From Bacteroidota bacterium (lineage in GTDB: Bacteria > Bacteroidota > Ignavibacteria > Ignavibacteriales > Ignavibacteriaceae), in the NCBI GenBank assembly GCA_030706105.1, contig JAUZPC010000093.1, forward strand, positions 1 to 9,040: a DNA stretch of 9,040 bases, in the 5' to 3' direction. Shown in pieces: positions 1 through 6,897 of this stretch. The translations under genes were made by a program, and so were the position numbers. The notes below the pieces were generated by a model that was not told where the DNA came from, did not search any database, and saw nothing but the letters and a program-made list of their open reading frames with translations. The number at the start of each line of letters is the position of its first letter. The stretch's first letter is position 1.

Positions 1-382
1 TCAACTGTTCAACGGTAGGTACAAACTCATCAGCAACCATATTATCAGGTTTTACAACCGGAATAGTAAATTTAACGGTTGTTTTGATTGGAGGAGCTTC
101 AACCTGAGGAGGTGGTGCGTCATCCTTCTTTTTGTTCATATCAACATTAGCCAAATCGGTTATACTTACCATCTTAACATGCTTGGCTGTGTTTGATTCT
201 TTTGGTTTAAGATACCCATATATAAGTGAGTAACTTGTAACAAGAGTCATGAAAATTATGGCTGCCCAAGTTGCAATATTAAGAGTTCTTTTATAACCCT
301 TGCGCAGAACATAAGCACCATAGGCCTTATTCTTCCCAAAAAATACGATATCAAGGATATCCGTTGTCTTCTTGTTCTCCAT
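1..382 (-). CDS. tonB: TonB energy-transducing protein, N-terminal part (cut by window edge)
   Basis: My translation from the ATG at 380-382 runs open to base 1 and gives 127 codons, so the C-terminal TonB domain lies outside the window. Residues about 15-28 read FGKNKAYGAYVLRK, a cytoplasmic motif typical of TonB from Bacteroidota and relatives. A single membrane helix follows at about 35-57. After it comes a periplasmic stretch with a short proline-rich part (DDAPPPQVEAPP, about 87-98), as expected for the TonB spacer. TonB carries energy from the ExbB/ExbD proton channel to outer-membrane receptors. The gene is the last visible member of the exbB-exbD-exbD-tonB series, 44 bases after the short exbD. 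Its ribosome binding site is weak (GAAGAG). The family call is firm. Which receptors it serves is inferred from the btuB-like gene nearby. Confidence 0.88.
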   Translation of the reverse strand, partial: MENKKTTDILDIVFFGKNKAYGAYVLRKGYKRTLNIATWAAIIFMTLVTSYSLIYGYLKPKESNTAKHVKMVSITDLANVDMNKKKDDAPPPQVEAPPIKTTVKFTIPVVKPDNMVADEFVPTVEQL

Positions 383-426
383 TTTATACTCTTCGTATTT
401 AGTTCTAATAATTATACGCTGGTTAA

Positions 427-945
427 TTATAAAAGTTTCTTAATTATGTCCATGTCATGAGGCTCAACCGGAACAAGGGCATATCTTTTTACTTTTGTAA
501 TGTTCATTTCATCTAAAAGGTCAACTACGTTTTTATAAGTCGATTTATCCGTCGGCTTAATCAGAACAGTCAAATTGTCTACTTCTCTAACTTTTTCATA
601 CAGTATTTTTCTAATACCATTTGCTGAATAGTCAGTTTTAATAGGGTTTGGATCATCAATACCCATATAAACATAGACAAGATTATTCTCATCAGCTATG
701 ATAGACATAGCGTGAGTAGCTTTAACCGCTTGTTTTTCCTCTTCTTTAACGGTATCATCCTTAATAGGCATATTGATTTCCATTGTCTGAGGCTTACTGA
801 AGGTGGTGGTTAACATGAAAAACGTAACCAGCAGGAATCCTAGATCCACCATAGGAGTCAAATCAACACGGGTAGACATTTTTTTAGCTTTTTTTCCGCC
901 CTTGCCTTTTTTACCCTTACTCTCTTTAACGACCATTTCAGCCAT
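427..945 (-). CDS. exbD: ExbD/TolR-type biopolymer transport protein (short copy)
   Basis: The 172-residue protein has a Lys/Gly-rich cytoplasmic N-terminus (about 8-22) and one membrane helix (about 31-49). The helix contains VDLTPMVDLGFLLVTFFML. Asp34 in this motif matches the conserved proton-path aspartate of ExbD (Asp25 in E. coli). The rest is a periplasmic domain of about 120 residues. ExbD works with ExbB as a stator that uses proton-motive force to drive TonB. The start is well supported by AGGAG eight bases before the ATG. The gene begins 15 bases after the long exbD ends, so the two are almost certainly co-transcribed. TolR is the main alternative, but the tonB gene directly downstream favours ExbD. 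Confidence 0.93.
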   Translation of the reverse strand: MAEMVVKESKGKKGKGGKKAKKMSTRVDLTPMVDLGFLLVTFFMLTTTFSKPQTMEINMPIKDDTVKEEEKQAVKATHAMSIIADENNLVYVYMGIDDPNPIKTDYSANGIRKILYEKVREVDNLTVLIKPTDKSTYKNVVDLLDEMNITKVKRYALVPVEPHDMDIIKKLL

Positions 946-960
946 TATTCAATCTCCTTT

Positions 961-1602
961 TTATTTTTGCACTGGTGGTGCTGCTTCTAAATTTGTAACT
1001 AATCTGAACTTATTGATTTGTAAAGTTTTATCCTGGAAAGTATTCATTACTTTCTTTACAAGAGGATAAGCAGCAGAGCCGTCACCTTTTATTGCAAATA
1101 ACTGACTTACGTATAAACTTCTGTCCGTTTCATACACAACAATCTTAGCGAATTTCAACCATTCTTTCAACTCATTGTTGGTAGAATCAACCGGAATACC
1201 AGTCTGATATCCAGGTTTATTTCTTTCTTCTTGAGAAAGGTCAAGAAATTCAGGAAGTTTGCTAATTGGGACACCAAAACTGCTGAGAAGTGAGAAAATA
1301 CGCTTCTGTTCAGGAGTAATTGTAATATTCTTATTCTCTGCAATTTTATCAATTAATTTTTCTCTATTATACTTTCCTTCCATTCCAAAAAAGACTTTTC
1401 CGCTTTTATCTATTGTTACAGTAACAATATTAACATCGGGCATCTTAATTTCAGAGATAGACGATGGTAAAGATACCACAACAGGATCATCTGATTTGAA
1501 CTGGGTTGTAAGCATAAAGAACGTAAGGAGCAAGAATGCAACATCGCACATCGCTGTCATATCAACAAGCGTGCTCTTACGTGGAATTTTTACCTTTGGC
1601 AT
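961..1602 (-). CDS. exbD: ExbD-family biopolymer transport protein (long copy)
   Basis: This 213-residue protein starts with a short basic stretch and the motif STLVDMTAMCDVAFLLLTFF (about 10-29). Asp20 is in the position of the ExbD proton-path aspartate. Only one membrane helix is visible (about 16-33). The periplasmic part is about 175 residues, longer than the usual ExbD of about 140-170 residues in total. The extra length lies mainly around 80-145, where a segment rich in Glu, Asn and Pro (for example LSQEERNKPGYQTG) interrupts the usual compact domain. Similar long ExbDs occur in Bacteroidota-type operons with two exbD genes. The start is 31 bases from the exbB stop and has only a weak ribosome binding site, which suggests that its translation depends on exbB. 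The family call is strong. How the two ExbDs share work is unknown. Confidence 0.92.
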   Translation of the reverse strand: MPKVKIPRKSTLVDMTAMCDVAFLLLTFFMLTTQFKSDDPVVVSLPSSISEIKMPDVNIVTVTIDKSGKVFFGMEGKYNREKLIDKIAENKNITITPEQKRIFSLLSSFGVPISKLPEFLDLSQEERNKPGYQTGIPVDSTNNELKEWLKFAKIVVYETDRSLYVSQLFAIKGDGSAAYPLVKKVMNTFQDKTLQINKFRLVTNLEAAPPVQK

Positions 1603-1633
1603 ATTTTGCTCAACAATTTTAAATTATTATTAA

Positions 1634-2464
1634 TTAACTATGATGCGCTACAAAATTCTGAACAATTGAAATGCCAGCTTCATCAATAGCATAAGTCATT
1701 TTATCAATCTGAGTTGTAAAGAAGTTATAGGAAACAATTGCTATAGCTGAAGTACCGATACCAAGAGCTGTGTTGATAAGAGCTTCAGAAATACCATTAG
1801 CTAAACCAACTGCATCCGGTGCGCCGGCATGAGCCATAGATGAGAATGCTCTAATCATACCAATAACTGTTCCTAACAAACCGAACAAAGTTGCGATAGA
1901 GGAAATTGTTGCCAAGATAACCAAATTTTGTTCAAGCATTGGTAATTCCAAAGAGGTAGCTTCTTCAAACTCCTGTTTAATTGCAACAGTTTTCTGATCT
2001 CTGTTTAAGCCTTTTTCTAAAACCATTTCCTGATATTTTTCCAAACCGGCTTTAACTACGTTAGCTACAGAACCTTGCTGTACGTCGCAAGCTTTTTTTG
2101 CACTTTCAATATCATCTGCTGAAAGATATGAATGTACTTTTGCAATAAATGAGTTTACTTTGCCTTTACCTTTAGCTTTATTAATAGTAATAAATCTTTC
2201 GATACAGAAGGTTAATACCATCATAAGCACACTGATAAGAATAGGTACGATAGCGATACCGCCCTTATAAATAATTCCTAAAAAGTTGCCTGATTTTGCA
2301 TTATTTGCAACATTGTTACCTTCAAAGTTTGTCGGGTTACCTAAAACAAAAAGATAAATGCAATAACCTGCAATAAAAATCAATGGGATTGCAACAGATG
2401 CAAAACCTGCAGAAATTTTTCCTTTTGCCTGTTTGGTACTTTTGGCTTTTACTGTTTCGTTCAC
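1634..2464 (-). CDS. exbB: ExbB/TolQ/MotA-type proton channel subunit
   Basis: The 276-residue protein has an extra N-terminal helix (about 21-41) before the three-helix ExbB core: helix at about 69-88, cytoplasmic domain at about 90-178, and two helices at about 180-206 and 222-250. The core shows the MotA/TolQ/ExbB signature, with ATISSIATLFGLLGTVIGMI at about 185-204 and a Gly/Ala/Ser-rich last helix (NTALGIGTSAIAIV, about 231-244). It forms the inner-membrane proton channel with ExbD that energises TonB. The start codon is GTG (2462-2464), placed six bases after a strong AGAGGAG. No in-frame ATG fits better. It opens the exbB-exbD-exbD-tonB series. The four-helix form with an N-terminal extension is common in Bacteroidota-type ExbB. 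TolQ is less likely because tonB follows. Confidence 0.94.
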   Translation of the reverse strand: MNETVKAKSTKQAKGKISAGFASVAIPLIFIAGYCIYLFVLGNPTNFEGNNVANNAKSGNFLGIIYKGGIAIVPILISVLMMVLTFCIERFITINKAKGKGKVNSFIAKVHSYLSADDIESAKKACDVQQGSVANVVKAGLEKYQEMVLEKGLNRDQKTVAIKQEFEEATSLELPMLEQNLVILATISSIATLFGLLGTVIGMIRAFSSMAHAGAPDAVGLANGISEALINTALGIGTSAIAIVSYNFFTTQIDKMTYAIDEAGISIVQNFVAHHS

Positions 2465-2470
2465 AATTAG

Positions 2471-2477
2471 CTCCTCT
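2471..2477 (-). promoter_or_regulatory. Shine-Dalgarno that sets the exbB GTG start
   Basis: Read on the minus strand this is AGAGGAG. It ends six bases before the GTG at 2462-2464 and fixes that unusual start codon. Upstream ATG triplets are not preceded by a comparable site. Confidence 0.75.
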
Positions 2478-2495
2478 AAAAATGATGATTGTTTA

Positions 2496-2522
2496 TTTTT
2501 ATTTTGTTTTTAAAAAAGTCAA
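2496..2522 (-). promoter_or_regulatory. candidate promoter for the exbB-exbD-exbD-tonB operon
   Basis: On the minus strand TTGACT (2517-2522) resembles a sigma70 -35 box. TAAAAA (2496-2501) lies 15 bases downstream as a poor -10 box. The surroundings are so AT-rich that chance matches are expected, and the group may use other promoter rules. The 214-base gap to the upstream gene makes some promoter here plausible. Confidence 0.22.
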
Positions 2523-2678
2523 ATTTTATGTCACAAATTTAATAAATTAATAACAATATTTATTAAAAAGCGTAAAAAAAACTTGGGCTCATATATTTTT
2601 TATTTTCAGTACGAATTTTACTAACAATTTACCTTGTATGCAAGTAATTTTTAAGTACCGATTTACTTATTTTTTGCC

Positions 2679-3206
2679 TTATTTGGCTTCAGCTAATTTA
2701 GGGAATTTCAATTTTGCCAGTTCAAATGCTCCAAACATGGCGCCTGTAAACACTAAATCACCTAATAATGTATACTGGAAAAACGGGATAGCCATTGTGA
2801 AACAAGCACTTAAGCCAGCCATTGTTTTGGGATACATAATTCCGAATGCCCACTCTGCATAATTAGTAATTACAAAAAAGGAAACAGAAGCGAATACAGA
2901 AGCAGCTAAAACTCTGCCGAAACTTCTTTTATTCCTTAACATAAAACCGGTAACAGTTATCAATAAAAAGCCGGTATAAACTGCCGGTACCAAATAGTGG
3001 AAGCCGAGCACAACATCAGATAATACTAATATAATTAAAGGTACAATAACGGCCAGTTTTTTACTGGAAAAATATGCTCCTCCGAATAATGCCATTGCAG
3101 CAACAGGGGCAAAATTAGGCGGATGAGGTAATATTCTAAATAACGCAGCAGCAAAAATCATCAAGCTTACCGTTACAAATCTTGGACTTAAAATTTTTTT
3201 AATCAT
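2679..3206 (-). CDS. polytopic inner-membrane protein, DUF6580-like, possible B12-related transporter component
   Basis: The 175-residue protein is almost entirely hydrophobic, with about five or six membrane helices (about 9-24, 33-46, 51-67, 72-90, 98-115 and 133-161). The stretch FRILPHPPNFAPVAAMALFG (about 23-42) and the later NYAEW (about 115-119) match, from memory, an uncharacterised membrane family (DUF6580). Its size and helix number resemble the substrate-binding S components of ECF vitamin transporters. That resemblance is an inference, because no ECF ATPase or T subunit is visible here. The start has a good AGGAG five bases before the ATG. It lies 121 bases after the btuB-like gene on the same strand with no convincing terminator between, so it is probably under the same cobalamin riboswitch. 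A role with cobalamin, its precursors or cobalt follows only from this context. Confidence 0.8.
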   Translation of the reverse strand: MIKKILSPRFVTVSLMIFAAALFRILPHPPNFAPVAAMALFGGAYFSSKKLAVIVPLIILVLSDVVLGFHYLVPAVYTGFLLITVTGFMLRNKRSFGRVLAASVFASVSFFVITNYAEWAFGIMYPKTMAGLSACFTMAIPFFQYTLLGDLVFTGAMFGAFELAKLKFPKLAEAK

Positions 3207-3291
3207 GTTTTCTCCTAAAGTTCTTATTGTTTTATTTATTTCAAAATCATATTAATCAAATATATTAACTTAAACAAAATACAATTAATAA

Positions 3292-3306
3292 AAAAGAATT
3301 TCTTTT
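3292..3306. other. AT-only palindrome between btuB-like gene and membrane-protein gene
   Basis: AAAAG and CTTTT flank a five-base centre. Every pair is A-U except one G-C, so the hairpin would be weak. A short T-run follows on the minus strand, but this falls short of a convincing terminator. I see nothing else in the 121-base gap except the AGGAG site of the next gene. Confidence 0.3.
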
Positions 3307-3327
3307 ATATAAATAACAAAATGTATC

Positions 3328-5277
3328 TTATAAACTAATTTTTACACCTGCATACCCGGATCTTTTTGGTGTTTCATAGCCGAATATCTCTTCATATTTT
3401 TTATTAAGAAGATTTTCAAGCCTAAAATATACTTCAAAGTTATTTAAGAATCTGTAACTTCCGGCTAAATTTACCAAAGTATAATCTACCAGCTTTACAC
3501 GCTTATAAGGATAAGTGAAATATGTAAAATCTATATCATCTCGTTTACCGGTATAAATAGTTTCAAGATTTATGTTAGCGTTTTCCATAAAATTATAACT
3601 TATATATAAACCTGCCTTATTGTATGGTCTTCTTAATAGCGACTGCTCCTTTTTTAACAAGTTATTTGTTGCATTTTTATAGTCTGTCTGATCCTTTGTA
3701 TCCAGATATGTATAATTTGCTTTAACTATTAAGTTGCTTAAAACTCCTGCTGAAGCAAAAACTTCAACACCTTTAATAATAGCTTTTCCTGTATTTATTG
3801 AACGGAAAGAAGAATCTGTACCAAAAAGGTCTTTGTATTTACTGCTAAAATAATTGGCACCAACAGTTAATGTTTTTCCGAGAAAATACTTTTCAAAGCC
3901 AAGATCCCAGCCAAAACTTCTTTCCGGATTTAAGTTTTTGTTTCCATAAACCGGATCGAACAAATAGAACAAAGAAGGTGCCTGGAAACCATTGCCTGCT
4001 GAGCCCCTTAATTTTAAGGCTAACGAATTAATTATATATGCAGGAGCTATCCTATATGTAAAAACAGATCCAAATTTTTCATTTCTGTCATAACGGACAC
4101 CAACTACAGGGAAAAAATTATCGCCCAGGTTCATTTGGCTCTGTAAATAAGCGGATGAAGTTGAGTTTTTGTTGTTCGGGAAAACTGAGTTATAAAATGT
4201 TGAATAATACTCAGAAGTAGCCTGTTCCTGCTCAAACTCCAAACCGAAGACAAAATTAAACATTTTATTTAAATTTATATTGTTTTGCCAGTCGAACTTA
4301 ATCTTTCTCCCGTCATAAAAACTTCTTGAATCATAACTATAAAGCGGTGTGGACTCAGTTGTGTAATGCCGTAAATTTCTGGTGTATGAAAATCCGATAT
4401 TGGTAGTTATAAAATTATCCATTAGGGAAAGTGACTCCTCAGCACGAAAGAAAGATTCTTCGGTTTTTGCTTTATAAGTAGGATCATCTCCCCCCTTGCC
4501 TCCGTTTTGGTCAAGATCAGCATTTGCTTTGGTAAAATAATAAGAGACTTTAGCCTTTAAGTTATCATACAAATTAATACCTAAATGAGCTGAAGCATTA
4601 TAATTATCGGCACCATCTTTTTCAGTGTTTCCATAGGACTCTCCGGCTGAAGTAAAACCTGATGTCTTGTACCTGCTTAAATTAACGGCGTAATTAAAGA
4701 TATCAAAGTTTCCACTGGAGCCTATCATACCTTTGTAGGTATTAAAAGAGCCTCCTTCAGTTAATATATTTAGATTTGGTTTATGGGAGCTTTCTTTGGA
4801 AATAATATTTATAACGCCTGACAATGCATCACTACCATATAGCGTACTTTGAGGGCCCCTCAATATTTCTATTCTGCTTATGTTATCAAGGCTAAGGTTT
4901 GCAAAATCATATACACTATTAGGATCATTGCACATATTTAGTTTAATTCCATCCAAAAGTACGATTGAATGCCCGGGATTATCACCGCGCAAATAAACGT
5001 TGGACATCTTACCCGGGCCACCCATTTGAGTGGTTGATAAGCTGTACTCATTTTTCAGCATATCAAATACGTTGATTTTATTTTCCTGCTGAATCTGGAC
5101 ACTATCAATAACGGAAATGGCGCTTCCTATCTGTTGAAGCGGGGTGTAGGTTTTAGTGGCGGTAATTACAATTTCATCCAGCTTATAAGCTTTCAGAGAA
5201 TCCTTTTTAGAATTAGCCTGCGAAAAAACTAAAATATTTATGCACAAAATAGAAAACAGAACAAATTTAAAATTCAT
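3328..5277 (-). CDS. btuB: TonB-dependent outer-membrane receptor, BtuB-like (cobalamin uptake)
   Basis: The 649-residue protein has a signal peptide (about 1-20, ending near VFSQANS). A TonB box-like segment LDEIVITAT (about 33-41) follows, then a plug domain (about 45-165) and a beta barrel to the C-terminus (GYAGVKISL). The plug contains VYLRGDNPGHSIVLLDGIKL (about 94-113) and ILRGPQSTLYGSDALSGVIN (about 138-157), both hallmarks of the family. BtuB of E. coli is slightly shorter, so the gene is full length. The receptor would import corrinoids across the outer membrane using energy from TonB. The cobalamin specificity rests on the riboswitch directly upstream, not on residues I can identify. 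AGGAG precedes the ATG at 5275-5277 and lies inside a potential sequestering hairpin. Other cargo handled by this family (siderophores, heme) is less likely in this context. Confidence 0.92.
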   Translation of the reverse strand: MNFKFVLFSILCINILVFSQANSKKDSLKAYKLDEIVITATKTYTPLQQIGSAISVIDSVQIQQENKINVFDMLKNEYSLSTTQMGGPGKMSNVYLRGDNPGHSIVLLDGIKLNMCNDPNSVYDFANLSLDNISRIEILRGPQSTLYGSDALSGVINIISKESSHKPNLNILTEGGSFNTYKGMIGSSGNFDIFNYAVNLSRYKTSGFTSAGESYGNTEKDGADNYNASAHLGINLYDNLKAKVSYYFTKANADLDQNGGKGGDDPTYKAKTEESFFRAEESLSLMDNFITTNIGFSYTRNLRHYTTESTPLYSYDSRSFYDGRKIKFDWQNNINLNKMFNFVFGLEFEQEQATSEYYSTFYNSVFPNNKNSTSSAYLQSQMNLGDNFFPVVGVRYDRNEKFGSVFTYRIAPAYIINSLALKLRGSAGNGFQAPSLFYLFDPVYGNKNLNPERSFGWDLGFEKYFLGKTLTVGANYFSSKYKDLFGTDSSFRSINTGKAIIKGVEVFASAGVLSNLIVKANYTYLDTKDQTDYKNATNNLLKKEQSLLRRPYNKAGLYISYNFMENANINLETIYTGKRDDIDFTYFTYPYKRVKLVDYTLVNLAGSYRFLNNFEVYFRLENLLNKKYEEIFGYETPKRSGYAGVKISL

Positions 5278-5278
5278 T

Positions 5279-5319
5279 GAAGTTACTCCTGGTAATTTTT
5301 TAATAAAGGTTGTAACTTC
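5279..5319 (-). promoter_or_regulatory. Shine-Dalgarno-sequestering hairpin of the btuB leader
   Basis: On the minus strand GAAGTTAC (5312-5319) is perfectly complementary to GTAACTTC (5279-5286). The second arm ends one base before the ATG at 5275-5277. The AGGAG ribosome binding site (about 5286-5290) sits at the inner edge of the 3' arm. The loop is about 25 bases and AT-rich. Formation of this eight-pair stem would block ribosome access, so it is a good candidate for the OFF state of the riboswitch. Confidence 0.6.
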
Positions 5320-5367
5320 GTGGGGGATAAAAAAACGAAATGAAAAGCTGAACTATACTCATTAACG

Positions 5368-5516
5368 TTAATCCGACCTCTGCCCGCGAAGGTTGATTAA
5401 TATACTTGCGGCCGGTCTCCTGACTTAAACATAACGTTTATTACAGTTGCGCGACAGTGCCGGAATCTCACCGGACTTCCCTTGTTTTTTGGTTCTTACC
5501 CAAAAACCGCAAATAT
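5368..5516 (-). promoter_or_regulatory. cobalamin (AdoCbl-type) riboswitch aptamer
   Basis: On the minus strand the sequence carries the class hallmarks in order. The P1 5' arm ATATTTGCGG (5507-5516) comes first, then GGTAAGAACC, then the TCCGGTGAGATTCCGG hairpin (5460-5475). The CACTGTCGCGCAACTGTAA segment (L5 region) follows, and then the B12 box AGTCAGGAGACCGGCC (5410-5425). The P1 3' arm CCGCAAGTAT (5402-5411) pairs with the 5' arm over ten positions with one G-U. Downstream, 5368-5400 folds as P13: TTAATC with GATTAA outside, ACCT with AGGT inside, and the loop TCGCGGGCAG. UCGCG in L5 (5450-5454) can pair with CGCGG in L13 (5384-5388), which fits the kissing-loop contact known for this class. 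It lies 91 bases upstream of the btuB-like start and should repress that gene when cobalamin is plentiful. Confidence 0.95.
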
Positions 5517-5525
5517 TATAATTGA

Positions 5526-5554
5526 AATATAAAATATTTATACAAATTCTCCAA
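5526..5554 (-). promoter_or_regulatory. candidate promoter for the riboswitch-btuB transcript
   Basis: On the minus strand TTGGAG (5549-5554) and TATATT (5526-5531) are 17 bases apart. A start about seven bases downstream would fall just before the P1 5' arm, which is where the transcript must begin to include the whole aptamer. The -35 match is poor. TATAAT at about 5515-5520 is a second -10 candidate, but it would truncate P1. Confidence 0.3.
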
Positions 5555-5679
5555 GTTAAAATAAGTAATAATTTTTATCATAGGGCTAACTCCATTTGCA
5601 ATTTTTGGAAATCTTATTCAATTATATTAGTTTACCAGCACAGTTTCAGAACAATTTCTATCGCTTATAAGGTGCAAAT
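5555..5679. other. remainder of the divergent intergenic region
   Basis: Between the riboswitch promoter candidate and the plus-strand hydrolase gene the DNA is AT-rich. TATATT at 5623-5628 could be a plus-strand -10 box, but no -35 box stands at proper spacing. AAGG before the ATG at 5680 is the likely ribosome binding site. I see no further structure. Confidence 0.3.
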
Positions 5680-6897
5680 ATGAACAAAGTTTTAATGTTT
5701 CTAATTCTTGTTTTATTTTCCTATGAAACAACATTTCCATGTACAACCGCAGTTGTCTCAGGCAGAGCAACTGCTGACGGCAGACCGCTATTGCTTAAGA
5801 ACCGGGATGCCGATGAACTTCAGAATAGATTAGTTTCTTCCACTGAGGGAAATTTTAAATTTATTGGACTGGTAAATTCCAACGATATATTAAACAAGCA
5901 GATCTGGAGCGGATATAATAATTACGGATTTGCTATAATGAACTCAGCATCTTATAACCTGAAAGGCAATGATAATACAAAGTTGGCTGACCTTGAGGGC
6001 GTTATAATGAAGATGGCTCTTAGTAAATGTAAAACTGTTGATGATTTTGAGAATTTGCTTAAGAATATTAAAAAACCTTATGGTGTGGAAGCAAACTTTG
6101 GCGTAATTGACGCGCAAGGCGGTGCAGCATACTTTGAAGTCAATAATTTTAAGTATGTAAAATATGACGTAAATGATCCTGTTGTTGCACCTGACGGATA
6201 TCTTATAAGAACTAACTATTCATTTGCCGGTGAAGACAACAAAGGATTTGGATATATAAGGTTTAATACAGCAAAAGATATTTTTAATAAAGAATTTACA
6301 AAGAATAAACTGTCTGCCTCTTTTTTAATTTGTGACGTCCCAAGATGTCTGGTTCATTCACTAACTGAAACAGACTTGACAAAAGAACTCCCCAAGGATC
6401 TGACCGATAAGAAGTACGTTTTTTTTCGAGATTATATTCCAAGATATTTATCAGCTTCTGCAATAGTAATACAAGGAGTAAAGTCCAATGAATCAGCTGC
6501 CCTTACGACAATGTGGACAATTTTAGGTTTCCCGCTTACCTCGGTTGCCGTACCTGTGTGGATTCTGGATGACGGCAGCCTGCCCACAATCCTTACTACA
6601 GATAATACAGGGAAAGCCCCTTTGTGCAATCTGGCACTAAAATTAAAAAGTATGACATTCCCAAAACAGAATGACGCAACAGAAAACTATATAAATTTAG
6701 CTGCATTAATGAACCAGGCAGGAACAGGCATAAGGCAGAAACTCTCCCCTATTGAAAACAGTATTATTACCAAAGCCGAAAAACAAATTTCCGAATGGAG
6801 ATTAAATGGTTTAAATGTAAATGAAGCCAAATCATTTTATAATTGGATTGATACTAATCTTATTAATGAAATTAAACAAAGTACAGGGTTGGAATGA
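5680..6897 (+). CDS. secreted Ntn-hydrolase, choloylglycine hydrolase/C45-type linear amide hydrolase
   Basis: The 405-residue protein has a hydrophobic signal peptide (about 4-18) followed by FPCTTAVV. Cys21 is the expected N-terminal nucleophile of this Ntn-hydrolase group once the leader is removed. Downstream are LLLKNRDAD (about 37-45, with the conserved Arg/Asp), RTNYS (about 177-181, with an Asn likely in the oxyanion site) and WTILGFPLTSVAVPVW (about 279-294), which fits C45-like members. The family cleaves or transfers linear amide bonds, for example in bile-salt conjugates, penicillin-type side chains or acyl amino acids. The substrate here cannot be read from the sequence. Proline at 20 disfavours ordinary signal peptidase cleavage exactly before Cys21, so the nucleophile may be exposed by self-processing. 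It overlaps the next gene by four bases. Full length; family call firm, substrate unknown. Confidence 0.85.
   Translation: MNKVLMFLILVLFSYETTFPCTTAVVSGRATADGRPLLLKNRDADELQNRLVSSTEGNFKFIGLVNSNDILNKQIWSGYNNYGFAIMNSASYNLKGNDNTKLADLEGVIMKMALSKCKTVDDFENLLKNIKKPYGVEANFGVIDAQGGAAYFEVNNFKYVKYDVNDPVVAPDGYLIRTNYSFAGEDNKGFGYIRFNTAKDIFNKEFTKNKLSASFLICDVPRCLVHSLTETDLTKELPKDLTDKKYVFFRDYIPRYLSASAIVIQGVKSNESAALTTMWTILGFPLTSVAVPVWILDDGSLPTILTTDNTGKAPLCNLALKLKSMTFPKQNDATENYINLAALMNQAGTGIRQKLSPIENSIITKAEKQISEWRLNGLNVNEAKSFYNWIDTNLINEIKQSTGLE

Noticed and set aside
803..1633. Open frames on the plus strand and a second minus-strand frame across the two exbD genes.
   Set aside because: They lie opposite or inside strongly recognised ExbD coding sequence, have no ribosome binding sites worth noting and show no domain.
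2546..2566. AT-only near-palindrome TTAATAA...TTATTAA upstream of exbB.
   Set aside because: Composition alone makes such matches likely in this gap.
2629..2647. Hairpin TTAC-CTTG/CAAG-TAA after the membrane-protein gene as a terminator.
   Set aside because: The stem is short with one bulge, and no T-run follows on the minus strand where it would be needed.
2638..2862. Plus-strand open frame of 74 residues opposite the DUF6580-like gene.
   Set aside because: It is antisense to a clear membrane-protein gene and encodes no recognisable features.
5320..5366. Possible intrinsic terminator in the btuB leader: AATGAG pairing with TTTCATT on the minus strand, followed by a T-run.
   Set aside because: Only about six weak pairs with one G-U and a wide loop, and the T-run is separated from the stem. 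The sequestering hairpin at the start codon is a better expression platform.
6432..6629. Minus-strand open frame of 65 residues inside the hydrolase gene.
   Set aside because: It lies opposite conserved motifs of the C45-type hydrolase and is best explained as a shadow.
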